Shown here: piece after piece, positions 23,004-33,597 of the stretch | Layout: each line of letters starts with the position of its first letter | How positions within the stretch are numbered: position 1 is the first letter of the stretch | Origin: Halicephalobus mephisto | Taxonomy: Eukaryota > Nematoda > Chromadorea > Rhabditida > Panagrolaimidae | Direction: 5' to 3' | NCBI GenBank assembly: GCA_009193035.1 | Contig: SWDT01000323.1 | Span: 1 to 64,000, forward strand | Length of the DNA: 64,000 nt | Made by a program: the position numbers and the translations under genes | The notes under the pieces: model-generated | The model's input: only the letters and a program-made list of their open reading frames with translations | Database searches by the model: none | What the model was told of the DNA's origin: nothing

Positions 23004-23481
23004 CGCCACTCGGAAGCAGTTACGACTGTGTGGCTTTATCAACTCAAACTTTATTTTTCCTTCCAGCTGAAGAAGCATGTAATAATCAAAGCGGTCATTT
23101 GTTCCCTATTCCAAACCAATTTGTCAACGCGTTTATCACTGGTAAGCAATCAAAATGAAAACTTTACTACATAAGATCTTTGTAGACTTAATATCTGCTG
23201 TGGGAAACCCATATTATTGGATTGGCATAAGTAATATAATGGGCGGTGTTTGGAAAAATGTGTATGATGGCAGCAATGTTACATATTTCAATTGGGCTCC
23301 TGGACATCCGATGAATTCAATGCACCCGTTATGCGCTTACATACATCCAGACGGATTATGGATTTCTAGCTATTGCTCCTCTGATTACAACTTCAACTTG
23401 TGTGGTATTCCTGATTCCGGAGGAATGGTTTCGGAAGAACCATCCAACGTTCCACAAGACAAAACTAAAGAAACTCACTAG
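22919..23481 (+). CDS. Secreted C-type lectin-like protein, tandem copy 3
   Basis: Exons 22919-23141 and 23186-23481, 172 residues, with the same exon lengths as copy 2. The signal peptide is identical to that of copy 2. The lectin domain carries FLPAEEAC, SGHLFPIPNQFVN, YYWIGISNIMGGVW, FNWAPGHPMN and NLCGIPDSGG. It differs from copy 2 mainly in the domain (for example GHPMN for GQPGN), while the signal peptide, promoter and C-terminal tail stay almost identical. That is what diversifying ligand surfaces or partial gene conversion would give. A poly(A) signal AATAAA lies at about 23522. Confidence 0.82.
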
Positions 23482-23962
23482 AAATCCGTTTTTACATATA
23501 TTTAGAAATTCAATTCTGTAAAATAAAATCATTGCTATAAATTTTTAAAACCACATCCTTATATCTGGTAATATCAGTGGTTTGATGACAAACAGAAAAA
23601 AGAAAACAGAACTTAACCCATTAGATGGTCTAAGCAAAATCCAAAACAGTATCTAACATCTCAGGAATTCTAATCAATAGCTAAAATTAAAAATTTTTCT
23701 ATAATTTTAAGTCAGCAACAAGTAAAGTGTAGTAAAAAAACCAATATGATAAAATCCTAAAATCCTCACGCCAATAATAGGAACTTCTTATCAGGAAAGA
23801 AGTTTTTAACCTACATTATTTTGAAAAATTACAATTTTTCGAATTTATTGTTAATCCAATTGTTTAAACTATTATCGCCTGGAATTAGCATAGTTCCTCT
23901 TTTATTATTACTATTGCATTATTTTGAACACCATCTGAAATTATTAGACGACAACAGCAGAG

Positions 23963-24160
23963 ATGAGTGTTGATTCTGGAGATCATCGTGAGTACCGTGA
24001 TCGAGACTACAGTGGAAACTGTGTTATACGTCGAAGCCATCATGAAGACAGAGAACGTAACTTGAAATTCAACAGTACTGTTGAAGTCTTCGATATCAAT
24101 TTAAATACACGAAACATTGAAAATCATACAGCCATATCAACATCATTAAGATTACCATAG
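23963..24160 (+). CDS. Possible small protein of 65 residues, unrecognised
   Basis: An ATG-started frame reads MSVDSGDHREYRDRDYSGN and continues charged, rich in Arg, Asp, His and Asn, to a TAG. No signal peptide or known domain is visible. It lies about 240 bp ahead of ACK copy B and reads the same way. It could be a tiny gene, an upstream exon, or chance; there is little support beyond the open frame and its polar composition. Confidence 0.25.
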   Translation: MSVDSGDHREYRDRDYSGNCVIRRSHHEDRERNLKFNSTVEVFDINLNTRNIENHTAISTSLRLP

Positions 24161-24402
24161 ACTATACTTTTGCTCGTTTTTATTGATTTGTTATCTTTGG
24201 AGAGTTCTCTATAACAAGAAAATCAAACTTTTTATCTGAAAATTATCAATTAATCGATTTTGGCTTTGAATTTCCTTCTTTCCGTTGTTGAAGAAATATT
24301 TTTGACAATTTCTATTTAACTTTTATAAATCTCAAATTGCAGAAATCGCCGTCTCGTGATTCGTTCACATATGGATTTCGCTTTTTAAATCCAAGTTTTC
24401 AG

Positions 24403-27293
24403 ATGACGAAGGTTTTGATTCTGGACGAATTGTTGTACAAAGTTCTAGATACTCAAAATCTTCTGACATTCGCTCCTGTTTTCGCTAGGTATTCGATTAC
24501 GAAGATCGATCATCTCAAAGATGTCACCAACGAAGAATTAACAGTAACTTTTATATAAATTTTTTCCATTTCTAAAAATTAATATATGAATTCTTTGTTA
24601 ATAGAAATAATTTAAATTTTCCAACTTTTCCTTTGTTTTTGTTAAATTTTCAAGAAAAAACAAATATATGTTTAGTTTCTGTCCGATGTTCTATTTTGTA
24701 AATAAGAAATTCTTAATTAACTCTTTTCAGTCTTATGGGTTATCCCAGCTAGAGATTCGACGACTCAGGACAGCGTTGATGAACCAGGAGTTGCAAGAAA
24801 AAATCGAAAAAAGAATAAGAAGAAAAAAAGAAATCAAGTACATTGATGTTTCAAATATGGAAAAGTCCAAACCTCTTCCGTTGACTCAGACCAGAGTTCC
24901 TGAGGACCGAAACAGAGTTTCTAATCTTCAACATGTCGAAAATTCCAACAAAGTTCCAACGAGCTCTTCATCGACTCAGTTGGCTTTGATTTTGAAAGAT
25001 CAAGTAAGTAGTCATATATCGAATTTCGTTTATTTTTGATTTTCTAGATTCAATTGCTGGAAAAGTTAGGTGAAGGAAATTTTGGTCTTGTTAAAAGAGC
25101 ATTATGGCTGAAGTCCGAAACAGAAAAAGTGGATGTAGCTGTCAAGATTATCAAGGAACTCAACGAAAAAGTCAGAAAAGACATCCAAGCAGAGGTCAGC
25201 ACAATGGCCAAGTTATGTCATCCTAATCTTATACAACTTTATGGAGTTGTGTTCGATGATCCACTGTTGATGGTGATGGAATTCTGCGATGGAGGATCGG
25301 TGTTGGACAGACTTCGATCTTCAGACAAGCCAATCCTCTTGGCTACTCAGTTGCTCAATTACTCCGTCCAAATCGCTGCTGGCATGGAGTATCTAGAAGA
25401 AAAAAGTTACATCCACCGAGATTTAGCTACGAGAAATGTGCTATTAACCAAAAACGAACAAGTCAAGATCTGTGATTTTGGATTATCTAGAGTTGTTGAT
25501 GAAAATGAAAGGTATTATATCCTCCAAGGAGTGAAAAAAGTTCCGTTTTGTTGGTGTGCTCCAGAATCTCTGAGATACAGAAAGTTTTCGGTAGGTTTTT
25601 GATATATCAAACTATCAATTATATATATATATATATGAAATTTTTTTCAGTCTGCATCAGACGTATGGGCGTATGGAGTAACTTTGTGGGAAATCTGGAC
25701 CTATGGAGAAGATCCCTGGATTGGATATGGAGCTCTGAAGGTTCTGGAAGCAACAGAGAGGGGAGAGCGTCTTAGAAGACCAAAGAACGCTCCCAGTGAC
25801 ATCTTTGACCTTATGTACTCCTGTTGGATGATGAAGCCTGCAGATAGACCAAATTTCCGGAAAATTCATAAAACTGTTTCTGAGATAAAGTTGGAAACAC
25901 TGGAGGCCAAGGCAGATTATATTCCAAAGACTCCCACTCATGTCTCTGTGAAAAGAGGAGATAAATTCATCGTCCTTGAAGAAATGAGTCCAACGATAGT
26001 CCACGGACAAAATGTTGCAACTAAAGAATATGGTCATGTACTGAAGAATGTTCTAGGAAATGCCCAACCTCTCCATCAGGTTCATGATTCCAGAATAAGC
26101 ATCTCAAGAAAACCAGCTCTTCCTAAACCTCCAGTTGATTCTCCGCCTAAGACTAATCCTAACCATTTATCAACTTCGAAATCAGTAGGTCATGGAGCAA
26201 GGAATACAACGACTGCTTCTGTTGTTAAAGGAGGAATCCCATTAGTTTTTATGAAACCAAGTATTCCGAGAAGTTCACCGGTAGTTGCTTCCAGATCTTC
26301 ATCGATTGCAAGTTCTGGATTTGGATCTGCAGAAGGTTCTATATCATCAGCAAAAACGGGGAACGCATCTAGAATAACTGCAAATAACAGACATAGTTTG
26401 ATGTCGTCTTTGGATTCCTCAATATTGCCAAACATGGGTGGAAATAACGGGACGAATACTGTATCCAGCTCCAAAATCGCGTTAAAACCATTACCGAGGA
26501 ATTTAACTAGAATCACGACATCCAATTCGGAAATTCCGTCTTCAGTTCCCCCACCGACTCCATCACGGAGAAGGAATGAAGGGACCCCTAAACCTACTCC
26601 ACAGTATATTACGCCTGTTATTAGTCAATTGATATCCACACCACATACTTCTAATTACCAGCCATCAGCGTCTATCGGTAAGTCGACCTTTTTGTTATTT
26701 TTCATCATCAGAGCTCTTGATTTGCAACTTTCGGATCGAATTCAAATTCAACTATGAAGTTCGAAAATCGAAAAATTTGAAAAATCGACAACTTTATTCA
26801 TGGTTAATTTCATTTTTTGTTTATTAGGTTGGAATACTGATATAGTCAGTCAGCCACCTACAGTTCAGGGTAATGTTCAAAACCCTTCAACTCCTACTTT
26901 TCCAATGCCAATGCCAAACCCTGCATCACCCATTACCCCAATGCCGATGCCCACGCCCAACAGTAATGCTAATTCAGGTTACAATTACACTTGTATGTTT
27001 TCATTTTCCATGATAATTTTGAAATTCATTGGTTAACTTAGATTCTTTTTAATGACGTCAGAAGCCAGCAAGCTTCGTCATCTAGTTCAAAAGAAATGTC
27101 GATTTTTGAAATTCTGGATTATTTGTTTATTTTATTGGAGCACAACTTCGACGTCAACATGGCTGTAAAAGACCTCAAAGTACAGTACCTCATTAACGTA
27201 ATGAAAGTGACAAGTGATGCTGACTGTGCTGCTTCAGCTTTAGATTCGTGTGACTGGGACCTGAATCGAGCTGTAGAAAGACTTCTTTCATGA
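24403..27293 (+). CDS. ACK-family tyrosine kinase, copy B (segmental duplicate)
   Basis: Exons 24403-24543, 24731-25003, 25048-25590, 25651-26677 and 26828-26992 match copy A exon for exon; the first two have equal length. The kinase is intact, with VAVK, HRDLATRN and DFGLSR, and a canonical glycine loop GEGNFGLV, followed by the SH3 domain. The linker exon is half as long (342 versus 724 codons). The last exon is doubtful. The UBA coding stretch up to 27293 is open, but the best acceptor (GACGTCAG at 27054-27061) is one base out of phase with every donor I can find in exon 5. It would lead to a stop at once or after about 30 codons. Only a weak acceptor (CAGCAAG at 27066-27072) keeps the UBA tail in frame. 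The protein may therefore be a kinase without its ubiquitin-binding end. Introns 2 and 3 are nearly identical to those of copy A. Confidence 0.8.
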
Positions 27294-27423
27294 TCAAAAA
27301 TCCAATTTTTAACCGGTTTTTTCAATTTTGTGTACTGTAATTTTATTTACCTTCTGAAGCATCTTAGATAAAAAGTTATCCGGTGTGGATTTATAATAAT
27401 GACTACTAAAGATTTCCAAACTT

Positions 27424-27566
27424 CTATAATGTCACATCCAAAATTCGGCTCTTAGTGTTGTAGTTGATGGGTTTCAGACTTATTACATTAAACTTTGTCC
27501 TGTTCATATCCTAAAACATCGAAATTAATTTATTTCATTATTAAAAATCTTACATTGTAAAAGTCA
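27424..27566 (-). pseudogene. Broken copy of the rpa-1 3' end
   Basis: Minus-strand sequence matches the last exon of rpa-1 (MNRTKFNVISLKPINY against MKRTKFNVMSLKPINY), the preceding intron and the first few bases of exon 6. An early TAG (minus-strand codon at 27424-27426) replaces the last eight residues, and everything upstream is missing. It lies downstream of ACK copy B exactly as rpa-1 lies downstream of copy A. It was therefore carried along when the kinase segment was duplicated. Confidence 0.9.
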
Positions 27567-27879
27567 TTAACTAATTCTAATTTAACCAGATACACACTTG
27601 AAAAAAATTACAAACTGATAATATTTTAATATATCTTTTATATATACAAATATGTCAAGATATACCTCTATGAGCATATAAAGCATGATGACTTCTTGAT
27701 AAAGTATCAGAAGATTTGTCAATTATTTCATGTAATGACGAGAAACTTAAGATTTCGAAATACGACGCGCGCCACTAGGAAATAATTATAAACTGTTCTA
27801 GTTTTTGTTCACGTAAATTATGTTATTTTCATATATCTACATTAGTATATTGTGTCTCATGATAGAAAATGTATTGCCT

Positions 27880-28454
27880 ATGAAAGAGAATATATCGAGG
27901 TTGCCAGAAAAACTGAAAAAATTCACGAATCAATTGCTAAAGAACTTAACCGTTCAGAAGTTGGAGTAAGGTCAGTCGCTTGCTGAAAAGAACATAAGAA
28001 ACTATATGGAGGATCGCAGAAGTTAACTCTAAGACAATTAAGACATTTATTAAAGAAAATATGAAATTCTACCAAATCTGCAAGGGATATTAAAAATGAA
28101 TGTGGTTTAAATGTACCCATTAAAACTATAAACAGAATTCTGTCTAATGTTCCTCATATAAAGAAATTGAAATGAAAGAAAATTCCTAAGCTCCTACTTA
28201 TTCATCAAGAAGATGGACTTGTATTTGGTAGAAATAATATAAACGGAGATTGAAGAAATGCAAGTCAAAAGTATCCTTATAATTTATTTTATTTTTAGGT
28301 TGTTTTCTTCGATGAAAAACAATTTAATCTTGATGGTCCAGATGGATATAGGTACTACTACCACGACTTACGAAAGGAGCTTCATTATTTTTTCAGACGT
28401 CCTTTCCGTAGTGAATCTGTAATGACATTTGGAACTTTTACGGATTTGATATAA
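27880..28454 (+). pseudogene. Dead Tc3-type Tc1/mariner transposase fragment
   Basis: Protein-like stretches match the Tc3 transposase in order. First is a helix-turn-helix region (IHESIAKELNRSEVGV), then NSTKSARDIKNECGLNV. The start of the catalytic domain follows, with the first DDE aspartate in VVFFDEKQFNLDGPDGYRYY, then DLRKE and SVMTFGTFT. In-frame stops and frameshifts interrupt it. The second and third catalytic residues and both terminal repeats are missing. A TTTTTAG ahead of VVFFDEK may be the old transposase intron acceptor. The piece lies between the rpa-1 relic and the first SRT receptor. Confidence 0.8.
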
Positions 28455-28666
28455 GAAAACTACATAACATTTTTTAAAAAATAACCATAATTTCGTCATA
28501 TTCAGTAAAAATTAAATATTTTTACTCATTGCCAATTTACTTTTCTTCTACAGTATTCAATTGAAAAACCTTATCATTTTTCCAAATTACTGACTTCACA
28601 ACTCTAAATGTTCTTTGAGGTATGATATACTACATATTCATTCCCAAACTTAATTAAAATCAAGGA

Positions 28667-29450
28667 AAATGTTTCAAGCCTTTGTGTTTAAAAATTAAAT
28701 AAGGGATATGTAGGCACAAAGATCGGAGTTAAACCGCAAACAGCCTAGACAGAATGCCCAAAGCTCCGCCTAGTCAGCCCACGCCTGGGAGGTGAGACTA
28801 AAGTGTTAGAGAGTCAGTCTTTGGGAAATGCCAACTCTGAACTGGTCCAAGTTGGACTTCGGTCAAACGAGGATCTTTCCTCTTGTTCTATGCTTATGTT
28901 AAGATAAACAGACTTGAATTGCTAACAGTAGGAATTAACAGTTTTCCGTCTAATCATGGAGCTCCTAAGTGTCATACCATTAACATCTCACATTCCCCTT
29001 CACCTTTACTACATCATTACTACAGATATCTCGATTGAAAATTATATAAAGAAAACATTTATTTAGATGACGTCAAAGTTACAAAGAAAAACGTGATTGA
29101 AGCTCTAGGGAGAAACTTCATGTTACTACCAAAGTTTATCGACCATAAAAGATTCATAATTGATGTTTTCATTTATTTTAATTTTGGAAAAACCATCAAG
29201 TAATCATTAGTTTATTCAATTCGAAGAAATGTCTTTGGGAAAACTTTGTCGAACCATTACTGAATCAGTTTGAAATTAGTTGACATGGCTATAAATGTAG
29301 ATCTCTTGAGAATAACTACTGCAGGAGTTGCAACTTTGTTAATGCACCATTAATGAGGGTAACATTTTTCTCTACAGTAGCCAAACATATTATGATTGAT
29401 GCTACAATGAGATTTGTTTTAATATAATTTACATATCCGAAAAATCTGGA
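28667..29450. repeat. Duplicated 3' flank of SRT receptor 1 (filled site)
   Basis: Aligns with 32808-33266, the 3' flank of SRT receptor 2, with only scattered substitutions, apart from a 316-bp insertion (28709-29024). Both copies keep the same short plus-strand open stretch (YLDDVKVTKKNVIEAL, FIDHKRFIIDVF), whose origin I do not know. Confidence 0.85.
28709..29024. mobile_element. Short non-autonomous element, copy 2 (TGTAG...CTACA ends, GATA target duplication)
   Basis: A 316-bp insert begins TGTAG and ends CTACA, flanked by GATA on both sides (28705-28708 and 29025-29028). The duplicated flank at 32.8 kb shows the empty site: GGGATATCTCG stands uninterrupted there. This fixes both ends of the element and shows that it moved after the duplication. 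It aligns with the 301-bp copy at 6241-6541 and has no open reading frame. Confidence 0.88.
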
Positions 29451-29788
29451 TTCTACAATTAATATTCAATGGAAAAATATTCTCAAGGATAATGAGGCAT
29501 TCTTGTTTACAATAAGATCATTAAAATTGAACGGGTTGATATTACAAAGGAAATGGAGCTGTGACTAAATATAGGAATTTATTCTTTATAAGTTTCGAAA
29601 TATAATCATAGAATTAACATTGAATTGTAATAATTTTAAAATGGAAGCAAAATCTTTTTAATTTTTAAATATTTCCAAAAGTAATAAACGTAATTAATTT
29701 CGTTTAACTTAAAATTGATTATTGAATCACTACAATAGTTCTCATTATGCTATAGGATTATTGTAAATATAAATTCAATCATGAACTT

Positions 29789-31272
29789 TTAGTAATTCAT
29801 CTTAGCGGTCCGAGGATTTCCGGCATTTAGGTACTTTATGGTGCTTGGAGCTGTTTTGGATCGGAAGATTTTCATCAATTCTTTTTTCATTGTCGGATTG
29901 AAAAAAGCATATGATATTCCAGCAGCTCCATGGTTCGTCTGCCAGGCAATCTCTGCACTAATGAGGATCCAAAGCGGAGTTGGTAGGAGATGCATGTAGA
30001 CCTACAATTGATAGTAATATCATGATAGTGACAAATGAAGAGTAAATTTCGGATTATTTTAACAAATGGTTGTAAGGATGCAGTTTTCGCATTGATAAGC
30101 CCGTTAATCATTCCCACTTTCGTCAGGAATTAATTTTTGAATGTAAATAGTGTTCTTTCTCATTATCCTTCACATTTTCAGTATCCTGGCTGATTTGTCT
30201 ACATATTAATATGTCCTAATATAGGAGCCAGTGAAACTTAATGGAAGTCGGATTGCAATTAAAATGATTGGAACAAGAAAGAAACTAAATAACTATCGGA
30301 CGGGAAAAGTAGTTCTTACAATCGATTGCCAAAATCATACAGATTTTGTTTTTCTGTAGTCAAAAGTAAACTTACATAGACGACAGCACTGATGAAGGTT
30401 CCAGCACAAACCAAAGAACATTGAATAAAAATTTGTTTCTGCAGTTTGCTCATTCTAATCGTGTCTGCTGATTTTGCGGCTTTAATGGAGAGATGGATAA
30501 GCAAGGAGGAGTAGGCTACAAGTAGGACAATGACGACCGTAATGTTATTAATTGTATGTATAACATGGGAATACTGTAATTAGAACATATTGAAATATAA
30601 AATTACAAATAAAATTACTCACATTTTTGTTATCAACAGAACCATTTCTTTCGGGGATCCCGACAAAAGGATCAAAGAAGAAAACATACTCATTTGAGTT
30701 GAAAATTACCGGAGTGTAGAAAAGGAAAAAATAAAGGAAGTAAACAACAGGAATTATTAACCAAATGATGGTCTTCTTTCCACTGAAAAGCTTCCGTCCA
30801 AGTTGTGGGTTGATCAGGTCAATACAACGATTGATGGCGAGAAGCATACAAGTCGTGGATGAACCACACCAACACGATAGAGCAATGCTTCCACAGATGT
30901 AATTGACCGTCGGAGCCATGCAATAAACCATCCCAATAGCTGTTGCGTAGCCAGCATAGAAACCCCCTATTGGAAGCTCGAGACAATCAATGATTCCTAG
31001 GAGAAACATTATCTGCAATATGGAATATATATGTAAGGAACATTTACAACAAAGAGTTTATTTACCTTATAGCAAGAATACTTCATGTAGTCTGATTTGA
31101 TAAACACCATCATAAATGGAAATAATAGAAGTAAGTAGATGCCTCCAAGAAGGGCATAAACAATTCCCAAAAGGATATTTGGTTTTCCAAGCGCCTTCCA
31201 CTCCTCATAGGTTCTTCCAGAACAGTTGTAATATTTAGCTATATAATCAGGGTTGAACAGGAAAGTATTCAT
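29789..31272 (-). CDS. Serpentine receptor class T (SRT) chemoreceptor 1
   Basis: Four minus-strand exons (31272-31066, 31012-30623, 30573-30376, 30001-29789) encode 335 residues, all junctions in phase 0. SRT hallmarks are the start MNTFLFNPDYIAKYYNCSGR, EEWKALGKPN, SCYK at the exon 1/2 junction, MVYCMAPTVNY, LAINRCIDL, FFFDPFVG, QKQIFIQC and HGAAGISYAFFNPTM. Seven hydrophobic segments are present, and the tail is short. SRT receptors are nematode G-protein-coupled chemoreceptors. Exons 1-3 have exactly the same length as in the three sister genes, and the gene appears intact. A shared motif, GGGCGGTG, lies about 104 bp ahead of the ATG. Receptor 2 is close in sequence, and the two share a duplicated 3' flank. 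Confidence 0.9.
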
Positions 31273-32807
31273 TTTCCTTATAATGGTTGCCTACAATGAA
31301 CATATGAATCTATTACGTATTTGTGAAATTACAGAATAAAGCGTAAATTACCCCACCTCCTAATGGAGAAGCACAGGCACCGCCCAATCAGCTGATAATT
31401 TAGAACTTTCGTCAAACAATTATCAATTAATGTTTTTCTTTTATATGTACTGTATATGGAAAACATAAAATGTGATATAATCATTACGATAAAAAGACAA
31501 TCTTCTGACAAAGTGTGGTATCAAGAATATTCATTGCTTTGCTTATAAAATACGAGAAGTTAGTCATGTTGATTATTGATTTTGTTTTGCCCAAGAGTTT
31601 TGGTGTTTTTATAATTTTGTAGAATCAAAATTCCGAAGATAATAACTAATTATGCCTTTAGATGTGCAGTCGATGGTCTGACTACCTCATTTTGGATATT
31701 TATTGTTCAGTTTTAAAAGTACTACTTTTGGTGGCAAAGTTTTGTATAAAAATCTTTAAAATGCAGCTAGAATTGTTTACAAATTAATTCAACTAGTATT
31801 AAATTATGTAGTTATCCAATACAAGTTTATTTGATTTGTATCTGCTCAAAGTTAAAACAGTTGTTAAATTATATTATAAGGTTGTAAATGAATAGTTTCG
31901 AAAACAACGATTAAGAAAAAGTAGTGTAAATTCTTCGACAACATGTGCATACAAAAGTAATTCTTACCGCATTTGAAATGTGTTATAAATCAAAACTATA
32001 CAAAGGACTTTTGTTAAAAATACAACATATCTCATGAAAATCATTTTCTACTTTAATTATTTTATTGCAAGAACTAGAGAACTACTTTCGTATCTAATTG
32101 GGAGAGCCATGATTCATCACAGGATGCTGGAAGTAGTCCCTAGGGGCTCGAAATGTAGGAGCTAAAACTATATTCACAAAGGTTTCTATATGAAATTTCA
32201 ATTACACTTTTTCAAAGTTTTCTCCTTTAGAGAATGATATTCAAAAAAATTGTTACATATTTTAGGAAATATCCACAAAAATTGTAGGCAAGAAATAGAT
32301 TATAGATAACTCTTCTAATGACAGTAAACAGCTATGTCAAAAATTTACCCTTAAAAGTCTGTATTTTTCGGTTTTCTATTCTTACCGTTGGCTTTGAAAG
32401 ATGTTTTGCATTCTCCAACTCCGATATTAGGTCACCTTGTTATGAGCTCTGACGTGTTGTATAACTTTTCGACTCTTTACTCAGCTTATTTCTTAAAGTT
32501 TTGTTTAGCATTATTGAGTATTTACTACACATATAATGCAATAATATCAATTTAATATCTCATTAATTATGAAACATCAAGTATTTTGCTGCCCCTAAGA
32601 CGACTATGCAGATCTTCTTCCGTATCTGCCCTACTCTCGCTTGTAAATAAGTGGATTCTTTTGATTATTGAAATTCCATAGCGGGAAGGGAATTTGCATT
32701 CCGCAACACACCTTAATTACCTATAAAAATTGCCTCTGATCTTTTCAATAAAAAATGAAATTACAAGATGAATTTTTCAAATTATTATAAAATGAGGGAT
32801 AAAATGT
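31273..32807. other. Upstream region of SRT receptor 1
   Basis: No gene is seen. Apart from the promoter motif it holds a diverged block (about 32090-32420) that resembles blocks upstream of the other SRT genes (about 35840-36150, 43480-43690, 45840-46100). This suggests that gene plus upstream DNA was duplicated as a unit. Confidence 0.5.
31377..31386 (-). promoter_or_regulatory. SRT-shared promoter motif (TGGGCGGTGC), receptor 1
   Basis: Minus strand reads CTGATTGGGCGGTGCCTG. It lies 104 bp upstream of the receptor ATG. The same core stands 98-107 bp ahead of the other three SRT genes. Confidence 0.6.
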
Positions 32808-33266
32808 TTCAAGCCTTTGTGTTTAAAAATTAAATAAGGGATATCTCGATTGAAAATTATATAAAGAAAGCATTTATTTAGATGACGTCAAAGTTACAAA
32901 GGAAAACGTGATTGAAGCTCTAGGGAGGGACTTCATGTTACTACCAAAGTTTATCGACCATAAAAGATTCATAATTGATGTTTTCATTTATTTTAATTTT
33001 GGAAAAACCGTCAAGTAATCATTAGTTTATTCAATTCGAAGAAATGTCTTTGGGGAAACTTTGTCGAACCATTACTGAATCAGTTTGAAATTAGTTGACA
33101 TGGCTATAAGTGTAGATCTCTTGAGAATAACTACTGCAGGAGTTGCAACTTTGTTAATGTACCATTAATGAGGGTAACATTTTTCTCTACAGTAGCCAAA
33201 CATATTATGATTGATGCTACAATGAGATTTGTTTTAATATAATTCACATATCCAAAAAATGTGGAT
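32808..33266. repeat. Duplicated 3' flank of SRT receptor 2 (empty site)
   Basis: Partner of 28667-29450, lacking the 316-bp insertion; the site reads AAGGGATATCTCGATTG without interruption. Confidence 0.85.
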
Positions 33267-33597
33267 TCAGCATGGAATATCGGATGGAAAACCTGTTAAA
33301 AAATGTCAAAGCATCTTTTTATGGTAAACCAAGTGGGATTCAAAAGAAATTACCACAAGAAAGTTGATTTCCACACAAATGTAGTGATTTATTGGTGTTC
33401 GATTTTCAAAAATAATTACAATAAGTATTATGTTTCAAGAATTTTTATAAAATTATTTGCTTTTTTACTTTCAGATGCTCTGACAATAGATCTGTTTATC
33501 TTTCCTCCTTATAAAATTGACGACTGCATCGCTATGATTCGTATCTTTTGACGGGAATACTGTGAATATGATACAAGAAATTCAATTATTGTCATTT

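Noticed and set aside
33303..33551. 82-codon plus-strand open stretch downstream of SRT receptor 2
   Set aside because: AT-rich composition, no domain, and no counterpart downstream of receptor 1 although part of the flank is duplicated.
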